This document shows positions 53,942 through 59,399 of a DNA stretch of 59,399 nucleotides, piece after piece (the first letter of the stretch is position 1; every line of letters begins with the position of its first letter). Both the position numbers and the translations under genes were made by a program. The notes under the pieces are model-generated. The model was not told where the DNA came from and made no database searches. It was given only the letters and a program-made list of their open reading frames with translations. The DNA comes from Pelagicoccus sp. (GTDB lineage: Bacteria; Verrucomicrobiota; Verrucomicrobiia; Opitutales; Opitutaceae): assembly GCA_028284635.1 (NCBI GenBank), contig JANQRJ010000049.1, positions 1 to 59,399 of the forward strand, given 5' to 3'.

Positions 53942-54595
53942 ATGAAGGCGCTGTTGGTGGAGGATACGATGATGCTTCGCAAGACGATCCGCGAGGCTCT
54001 GACCGAAGAGGGCTACGCTGTCGAGGTAGCTGTCGATGGGAAGGAGGCTATTGAGAAAGTTGAAGTGTCCGACTACGATATAATCATATTGGACGTGATG
54101 CTGCCCGGCCTCGATGGATTCTCGGCGCTGAAGGCGATAAGGAAGGTTGGGCAAACTCCGGTCATCATGCTGACCGCTCGCGACGCGATCAGCGATCGGG
54201 TCAAAGGCTTGGACTTGGGAGCCGACGACTACCTGACGAAGCCTTTCGATCTCGATGAGCTGATGGCCCGCCTGCGAGCCATCGCGCGCCGTAGAGGAGG
54301 AGATCGCTCTCCACATCTGGAGGTGGGTAAGGTTTCCCTGGATACGGCGGCTCGAAAGGCTTTTCTTAAAGGCGAAGAGATAAATCTCACCTCCCGAGAA
54401 TACGTCATCCTCGAAACCTTGATACGGCAGCGGAACCAAGTGGTCTCGCGGGCCTTTCTGTACGAGCATCTTTATGTGGAAGACGAGACGACTCTCTCCA
54501 ACGTGCTTGACGTATACATCTGGCGATTGCGTTCGAAGCTCGGCAAGGATTTCATAAAAACGCGGCGTGGATTCGGCTATATTGTGGAACAATAG
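53942..54595 (+). CDS. OmpR-family response regulator
   Basis: 217 residues from the ATG at 53942; a TTG 21 bases upstream is less likely. The receiver domain has the acidic pair in LLVEDTMML, the phosphorylated Asp in IIILDVMLPGLDGF, Thr in IMLTARD and Lys in YLTKPFD. The C-terminal winged helix (about 125-217; LTSREYVILETLIRQRNQVV, VDVYIWRLRSKLG with small differences, TRRGFGYIV) binds DNA. The cognate histidine kinase follows six bases after the stop, so this is a complete two-component system. Confidence 0.94.
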   Translation: MKALLVEDTMMLRKTIREALTEEGYAVEVAVDGKEAIEKVEVSDYDIIILDVMLPGLDGFSALKAIRKVGQTPVIMLTARDAISDRVKGLDLGADDYLTKPFDLDELMARLRAIARRRGGDRSPHLEVGKVSLDTAARKAFLKGEEINLTSREYVILETLIRQRNQVVSRAFLYEHLYVEDETTLSNVLDVYIWRLRSKLGKDFIKTRRGFGYIVEQ

Positions 54596-54601
54596 AGAAC
54601 T

Positions 54602-56005
54602 GTGGACAGAAATTCCATAAAGTGGCGTATACAGCGTTGGCATGGCCTGCTGTTGCTGGTCCTGGTCACGATTATGACGATCGGCTTCTTCCTTTACGAG
54701 AGGTCGCGCTTGCGGGAAAAGCTGACTGCGGAGCTGAGCTATACGGTCGGCGCCCTGATCCCTCGACTGATACCGCCTGGGGGCGGTCGGCGCGGGGGCG
54801 AGAAAGCTGCTCCCCGTCGCGATCATGATAGACTGGGTAGGGCGAATATTGCCGATTTTCTATTCGATCCGAAGGTTTACTACGCCGCTTGGCGGAGAGA
54901 TCGTTCCGTTATCGATATGTCGGCCAATGCTCCTGCGGGCTTGGCCTACCCTGAGGGGTTTCCGTTGGCGGAAACTGTTGTCAGGGAGAGGGACGGATAC
55001 CTTGAAGCGGTGCATGTCGTTCCGAGCAATAGGAGCTTGCTGGTCGGTTTTCCGCTCGAGGCGTTTGAAGCTTCGATGTGGGCTTTTGGGCTCAAGCTTT
55101 CGGCTGTCAGCGGAATTCTAATGTTTTTCGGGATAGGTGTCGGCTGGAGACTGCTTGATCGGGAGACGAGCAAGATAGCCGAGATGGCAGACGCTGCGGG
55201 GAGAATCGCCCACGGAAATCCGTCGGAAAGGATCTTGGCCAGCAATGCCGGAACCGAACTGGTTGAGCTGGCGGAAGTATTGAACGAGACCTTTGGTCGC
55301 CTGGAGAGGTCGTTTGAGCAGCAGGCGCGTTTCACGGCGGACGCTTCGCATGAGCTTCGAACTCCGCTTACCGCCATTCTCACGCGCTGCCAACTGACGT
55401 TGTCAAAGGATCGCGAGCCGGAGAAATACAGGGAAGCGTTGTCCGATACCCTCGATGCCGCTCAGCAGATGCGCAAGATCGTGGAATCCTTGTTGGAGTT
55501 GACCCGCATGGATTCGGGCGAGTCTCTCTTGGATTTGACGAAGCGCGATCTTGCGGGCGTGGTAGTCGACACAGTGAAGCTGCTGGAGCCTTTGCGAGAG
55601 AGTCGAAATATCGAGATAGAGACTGCTATGGAGCGGTTCGAGATCCTTATCGATTTCTCCAAGATCCAGCAGGTCTGCATCAACGTATTGGCGAATGCTC
55701 TCAAGTTTTCCCCGCCGGGCTCCAAAGTGAATATAAGCGTGTCGAAAACGGGCCATGAAGCCAGGCTGGTGATTGCGGACGAGGGATGCGGGATTCCGGA
55801 GAAGGACTTGCCCTATCTCTTCGATCGATTCTACCAGACGAATGATTCGCATCGTCGCTCGGAGAAGGGGACCGGCCTCGGTCTAGCGATTGCCAAAGCC
55901 ATTGTAGTGGCCCATGGCGGCTCTATTCAGGCTTCGAATCGCGTCTCGGGCGGAGCCGTGTTTCGCGTGACGCTGCCCTGCGACCCGAGAAAGGCGGGGA
56001 GCTAG
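54602..56005 (+). CDS. Membrane sensor histidine kinase
   Basis: 467 residues read from GTG at 54602, which places a membrane helix at residues 13-33. A periplasmic region of about 130 residues, a second helix (about 162-182) and HAMP follow, then HisKA with FTADASHELRTPLTAIL (His about 249), and HATPase with N box NVLANALKFSPPGS, G1 VIADEGCGIPEKDLPYLFDR and G2 KGTGLGLAIAKAIV. It is the partner of the preceding OmpR-type regulator. The layout is like CusS/QseC-type sensors; the stimulus is unknown. Confidence 0.93.
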   Translation: MDRNSIKWRIQRWHGLLLLVLVTIMTIGFFLYERSRLREKLTAELSYTVGALIPRLIPPGGGRRGGEKAAPRRDHDRLGRANIADFLFDPKVYYAAWRRDRSVIDMSANAPAGLAYPEGFPLAETVVRERDGYLEAVHVVPSNRSLLVGFPLEAFEASMWAFGLKLSAVSGILMFFGIGVGWRLLDRETSKIAEMADAAGRIAHGNPSERILASNAGTELVELAEVLNETFGRLERSFEQQARFTADASHELRTPLTAILTRCQLTLSKDREPEKYREALSDTLDAAQQMRKIVESLLELTRMDSGESLLDLTKRDLAGVVVDTVKLLEPLRESRNIEIETAMERFEILIDFSKIQQVCINVLANALKFSPPGSKVNISVSKTGHEARLVIADEGCGIPEKDLPYLFDRFYQTNDSHRRSEKGTGLGLAIAKAIVVAHGGSIQASNRVSGGAVFRVTLPCDPRKAGS

Positions 56006-56021
56006 ATAAATACGGGTGACG

Positions 56022-56070
56022 CTAGCGTCGTGTCATGCGTGAAACGTAGCGCGGAGCTTTAGCCCGCGTC
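56022..56070 (+). repeat. REP-like element, long left end
   Basis: From CTAG (56022) through GTCGTGTCATGCGTGAAAC to GTAG (56046) and CGCGGAGCTTTAGCCCGCG. It is the single left half of the element seen complete at 59018-59175. Confidence 0.75.
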
Positions 56071-56204
56071 CACATTGCAGGCTCTATTCTCCGATGGGGG
56101 CGTGGCTGCTCCCGGGGGGAATACCATTTGCTTTTTAGTGCTAAAAACCCGCGAAAAACTAGGGTGTTAATCCTAGGTTCAGGTTTGGCCAATAGAATGC
56201 GGCC

Positions 56205-58985
56205 ATGTCCAGACCTTTCCTCTCCTCCGCTTTGCTCGGAGCGGCATCTTTATCTGTTGCCTTTCCGGCTCTTCTTTTCGCCGAGCTTACCTTGACCAAA
56301 TCGAATGGCACATCTGGCAGCGCGTTTTCGCCTTCCTTCCTTGGCTCGACCGATTCGGTGGCGATCGTCGACGATTCGATCGAAGCCTTGAGAGGCCAGA
56401 CCTTTGTCGCCAGAACGCCAGGGACGGAGCATGCTGGCTGGAACGTCAGTCGAGTATCGCTCTCCTTTAATGGGAGCGATGGCCCCCGCACGCTTTCCTC
56501 GGACGACATCTGGACAGTGACTCTCGTGGAATGGGAGCCGAACACCGATGGCAATGATGTTGCCGCTTGGCTCAACGGGACCTCTGAAGACGAGCTGGCT
56601 GGGTTTTCCAGTCCCAACATTCTGTTTCAGGACTCTGGTTCGTTCGCGACGGATACGACATACAGTACGATCGGCTTCCTGCGCTTCGAATTCGATGATT
56701 CGGCGGATTGCTTCGTCGAAGCGGGAAAGGCTTACGCGGTTTACTTTTCCTATGTCAATTCCGCTGGAGAGAGCTTCGTCGTGAGGGGCGGCGGAAACGA
56801 AAAGACGGAATCGGGAGTGATGCTTGTGCAAGCCGTCGACTCGACTCCCAGCATCGAAAGTGACAGCGACTTGTATGTTTGGATACATGGGGATGAATTT
56901 ACTCCGACTGATGGGCGAGACTTGGCTCCGCGTTTCACTATGGGAGAGGACATCGTCCTGCCAAAGAATTGGGGCGACTATTCGGGGATTCAGGTGACGG
57001 ACTTCAACCCCTTCAACGCTGGCCAGTCGCTGGTCGGGTACACTACGAGCAACGACAACAGTGGCCTCTTCAGCGTCCAGCCCGCAATTGATGAAACCGG
57101 CCGCTTGACCTTCGCAACGGCCCCAGACGCCTTCGGCATGGCGACCGTTTCGGTCTACGCGACCGACAGTGGAGCGACCAACAACCAATCGCCTTCACAG
57201 ACTTTCCTCATAACCATACGGGACCGCGAGGCGCTGACCCATCGCGTGAACGCCGCCACGCCTGCCGCTCCTGAGGAGCAGGACGGAACGAGCTGGGCGA
57301 CTGCTTTCGCCGACCTGCAGGACGCGCTCGCATCCTCGCTCACCAAAGACGAGATCTGGGTGGCGGCTGGCGTCTATTATCCGGACCAAGCGGAGGCCGG
57401 GATCGCCACGGTGACGGTCGACAGTCCAGAGGCTACTTTCGAACTGCTCTACGATGTCGAGGTATATGGAGGATTCGCTGGAAGCGAAACGCTGCGTTCG
57501 CAAAGGGATTCCCTGAAAAACGTGACCATTCTCTCGGGAGACGTGGATCATGAGACGAATCCGGATATAACGGAAAATGATATAGTCATTTCAAGCCCCC
57601 AGACTAATATCGTTGGCGAAAATGCTAGACTGGTTGTCGAAGGGCCGGCCAAAGAATATACGTTGCTCGACGGTTTCGTCATCACGGCGGGAAGCAATGA
57701 CGACGTGAACGGAGTGGCAGGATTCAGTGGCGGCGGCGTGCTGCGAAGGTGCGTGATCCAAGGCAACTACAGCGCGAGGGTAGGAGGCGTGATGGCTTTC
57801 GAGTCGGACCTGACTTTCGTCGAGTGCGATTTCTATTCGAACACCGGGGGCAGCGTCGGAGCGATAGAAGCCTACGATACGAATTTGACGATGATCTCCT
57901 GTCGGGTTCAAGGAAACGAAGCGATATCCAATATAGCGAATCCCCCGGCCGGGGGGATCTTGATTACGCAGGGCAAGACGAAACTGGTGAACTGTCTCAT
58001 CGCAGGGAACCGTGGAGCGAACACGGGAGGCTTGAGCGTTGCTTACAGCGAATTGGGCATCGACGAAGTCGCCCTTGAGAACTGTACCATTGTCGGAAAT
58101 TTCGCCTATGGCTATGGATCCGATTTTCTCGATGATATTGGAGGCGTCAATGGAGGTTTCGTAAACAGTATCAAGTTGAGAAACACTATTGTTTGGGGAA
58201 ACTATCCTGTCGATACTGCAGAGACGACCAGCCTCCTTTCAGAAAATCTGTCTTCAAGTCTGGTAGAGGGTCTCGATCTGGGTGGATCGAATTTCAACGG
58301 AACTTCACTGGCAAACGACCCGGCCTTCCTAGGACCCATTGATTTCGGCTCGGCGCCGACCACAGCAGGGATTTTTGCCCTCGATTCCGACTCGCCTATG
58401 ATCGAGGCGGGCGATGCTTCCTTGCTCGGTAGTGATATTTTGGATATAGATGCAGACGACGATACGGACGAAGTCATTCCCTTCGATCTCGCGGGGACTG
58501 CTCGAGTGGTCGACGGGCTCGATGTCGGAGCTTTCGAATTCGGAGGTTTCGCGAGCCCGTTCGATTCGCTCGCCGCTTTTCGGGGCTACTACGGTCTGGC
58601 AAGAGACGGTTCCGACGACGACGCGGACTGGTCGGGAAACGGCCTGGCCAACCTCCTGTACTACGCCTTTTCGATTGGCGATTTGTACCAGACGGGGCTT
58701 TCCAAGGTGGACCTGAAAAGCGGTATTGCCGGACTTCCCTCCTTTCGCAAGATGGCGGGCGGCTCGGCTCTAGAGCTTGCCTACGTTCGCCTGAAAGAAG
58801 CTGAGAGCGAGCTCTCCTTCCGCATCGAGCGTAGTTTCGACCTCGATCTTTGGGAGAGCTTTTCGGATACTTCGACGGCCCAAACGATCACCGCTCTCAA
58901 CGACCGCTACGAGTTTGTACTCGAAGAGTACCCGCTAGAATCAAGCGGCCAGGCCTTCTACCGCGTGGCGGTAGAGGTGAGGTGA
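56205..58985 (+). CDS. Secreted beta-helix protein with C-terminal verrucomicrobial-type module
   Basis: 926 residues with a signal peptide (about 1-24, LSVAFPALLFAELTLTKSN). Residues 25-240 form a beta-sandwich-like region, and about 255-340 is a short Ig-like repeat. From about 345 comes the start of a right-handed beta-helix (HRVNAATPAAPEEQDGTSWATAFADLQDAL, quoted by its sense: the choice-of-anchor/Pmp-type opening), with repeated G-G-x and NC-I-x-G-N rungs to about 760. Then comes a Asp-rich module (DDDADWSGNGLANLLYYAF) and a C-terminal beta domain (FRIERSFDLDLWESFSDTST), common in large secreted proteins of Verrucomicrobiota. Enzyme activity, if any, cannot be named. Confidence 0.85.
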   Translation: MSRPFLSSALLGAASLSVAFPALLFAELTLTKSNGTSGSAFSPSFLGSTDSVAIVDDSIEALRGQTFVARTPGTEHAGWNVSRVSLSFNGSDGPRTLSSDDIWTVTLVEWEPNTDGNDVAAWLNGTSEDELAGFSSPNILFQDSGSFATDTTYSTIGFLRFEFDDSADCFVEAGKAYAVYFSYVNSAGESFVVRGGGNEKTESGVMLVQAVDSTPSIESDSDLYVWIHGDEFTPTDGRDLAPRFTMGEDIVLPKNWGDYSGIQVTDFNPFNAGQSLVGYTTSNDNSGLFSVQPAIDETGRLTFATAPDAFGMATVSVYATDSGATNNQSPSQTFLITIRDREALTHRVNAATPAAPEEQDGTSWATAFADLQDALASSLTKDEIWVAAGVYYPDQAEAGIATVTVDSPEATFELLYDVEVYGGFAGSETLRSQRDSLKNVTILSGDVDHETNPDITENDIVISSPQTNIVGENARLVVEGPAKEYTLLDGFVITAGSNDDVNGVAGFSGGGVLRRCVIQGNYSARVGGVMAFESDLTFVECDFYSNTGGSVGAIEAYDTNLTMISCRVQGNEAISNIANPPAGGILITQGKTKLVNCLIAGNRGANTGGLSVAYSELGIDEVALENCTIVGNFAYGYGSDFLDDIGGVNGGFVNSIKLRNTIVWGNYPVDTAETTSLLSENLSSSLVEGLDLGGSNFNGTSLANDPAFLGPIDFGSAPTTAGIFALDSDSPMIEAGDASLLGSDILDIDADDDTDEVIPFDLAGTARVVDGLDVGAFEFGGFASPFDSLAAFRGYYGLARDGSDDDADWSGNGLANLLYYAFSIGDLYQTGLSKVDLKSGIAGLPSFRKMAGGSALELAYVRLKEAESELSFRIERSFDLDLWESFSDTSTAQTITALNDRYEFVLEEYPLESSGQAFYRVAVEVR

Positions 58986-59017
58986 AGATCGAACAGGCGT
59001 GCAAGCCGAAGTGCGCC

Positions 59018-59175
59018 GTAGCGCGGAGCTTTAGCCCGCGACCACGATTCGCCCTCATCATCCCCCTTCCTCATCTTCATCCTCATCCTAGGATAAAGAT
59101 GAGGATAAAAAATGCGGACGCGGGCTAAAGCTCCGCGCTACCCTTTGCGACATCGCATCGATGACGCGACACTAG
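59018..59175. repeat. Inverted REP pair with skewed core hairpin
   Basis: GTAGCGCGGAGCTTTAGCCC (59018 on) is repeated inverted up to CTAC (59138-59141), then the long end runs to CTAG at 59172-59175. The core is a CTTCATCCTCATCC/GGATAAAGATGAGG hairpin at about 59063-59108. Confidence 0.88.
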
Positions 59176-59316
59176 ATCGAACCCACGCGGTACGTCGCGA
59201 GCGACGACCCTACATTCGAGATGCTTCTAGAGATTTAACAAAGTAGGCTCAGAACCTGCGACGGTCGCGGTCCCGCTCTGCGCATTGGCGTCAACTTAAG
59301 CCAAAAGGCGTTGTGC

Positions 59317-59394
59317 TGGAGGGCAATGCTCCGTCATTGCCGTGGAGCCTGCAGGGGAATAAACGCTGCGGCAACGACGGAGCGTTGCCCTCCA
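59317..59394. repeat. Inverted pair, GGCAACG family
   Basis: TGGAGGGCAATGCTCCGTCA (59317 on) and its inverted counterpart (59369-59394) form 26-bp arms with two mismatches; each arm is itself a small hairpin. The right arm is identical to 18-43. Confidence 0.85.
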
Positions 59395-59399
59395 AATGA

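Larger units (their letters stand above)
58986..59399. other. Terminal intergenic region made mostly of REP elements
   Basis: About 410 bp without a credible gene. It holds the BIME-like pair 59018-59175, a fragment with GTCGCGGTCCCGCTCTGCG (about 59262-59282) and the GGCAACG-family pair 59317-59394. Confidence 0.7.

Overview
The window is one contiguous stretch of bacterial chromosome with moderately high G+C. It is packed with housekeeping and metabolic genes on both strands. The gene set suggests a marine-type Verrucomicrobiota, most likely class Opitutae (Puniceicoccales/Pelagicoccus-like). The pointers are a eukaryote-like type II glutamine synthetase, a free-standing soluble chemotaxis signalling protein, a secreted beta-helix protein with a verrucomicrobial-style C-terminal module, GH3/GH39/MelB sugar genes and very many intergenic palindromes. 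The taxonomic call is inference from recall, not from a search.

Layout. 0.1-8.5 kb: malQ (-), a nucleoside transporter with a nucleoside deoxyribosyltransferase, an HDOD protein, a hotdog thioesterase and small membrane or unknown genes. 8.6-11.1 kb: type II glutamine synthetase (-), then a minimal kinase-like protein overlapping a PP2C phosphatase (+). 11.3-17.2 kb (-): ilvB, accA, a TPR protein, queA, tRNA-Tyr and radC. 17.3-24.2 kb (-): parA-rnc-mfd-PpiC cluster, tRNA-Cys and a SleB-like hydrolase. 24.6-26.9 kb: a MITE-like element, tRNA-Pro with an unusual tail, a WYL regulator and a lysine-rich DNA-binding protein. 27.1-36.8 kb: moeZ-like, manC, ruvX-truA, an AraC regulator, leuCD, an ExbB/ExbD pair, SRPBCC and TatD proteins. 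36.8-42.5 kb: beta-phosphoglucomutase-like, GH3, MelB-type symporter and GH39, a small carbohydrate-use locus. 42.5-48.3 kb: engB, a PGPGW-type membrane protein, a hybrid histidine kinase, and a PAS protein next to a soluble methyl-accepting signalling protein. 48.4-53.7 kb (-): a very large SF1 helicase with a C-terminal nuclease-like region, coupled to a possible primase-fold protein. 53.9-56.0 kb: an OmpR-type two-component pair. 56.2-59.0 kb: the secreted beta-helix protein.

The most unusual content lies between the genes. (1) tRNA-Tyr and tRNA-Pro are each followed, 178 and 175 bp on, by a second copy of their own 3' end (19 and 15 nt). The tail between is made of mini-hairpins, shares a 15-nt core at both loci, and begins with a sequence complementary to that tRNA's own 3' end. 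The architecture recalls E. coli tyrT/rtT. (2) Several families of REP-like elements (GTAG plus a hairpin) occur as inverted BIME-like pairs, often around a purine/pyrimidine-skewed core hairpin. Their GTAG or CTAG edges repeatedly supply the TAG stop codons of adjacent genes. (3) Three 39-44 bp near-perfect palindromes look like one family. No RAYT transposase, CRISPR array or prophage was seen.
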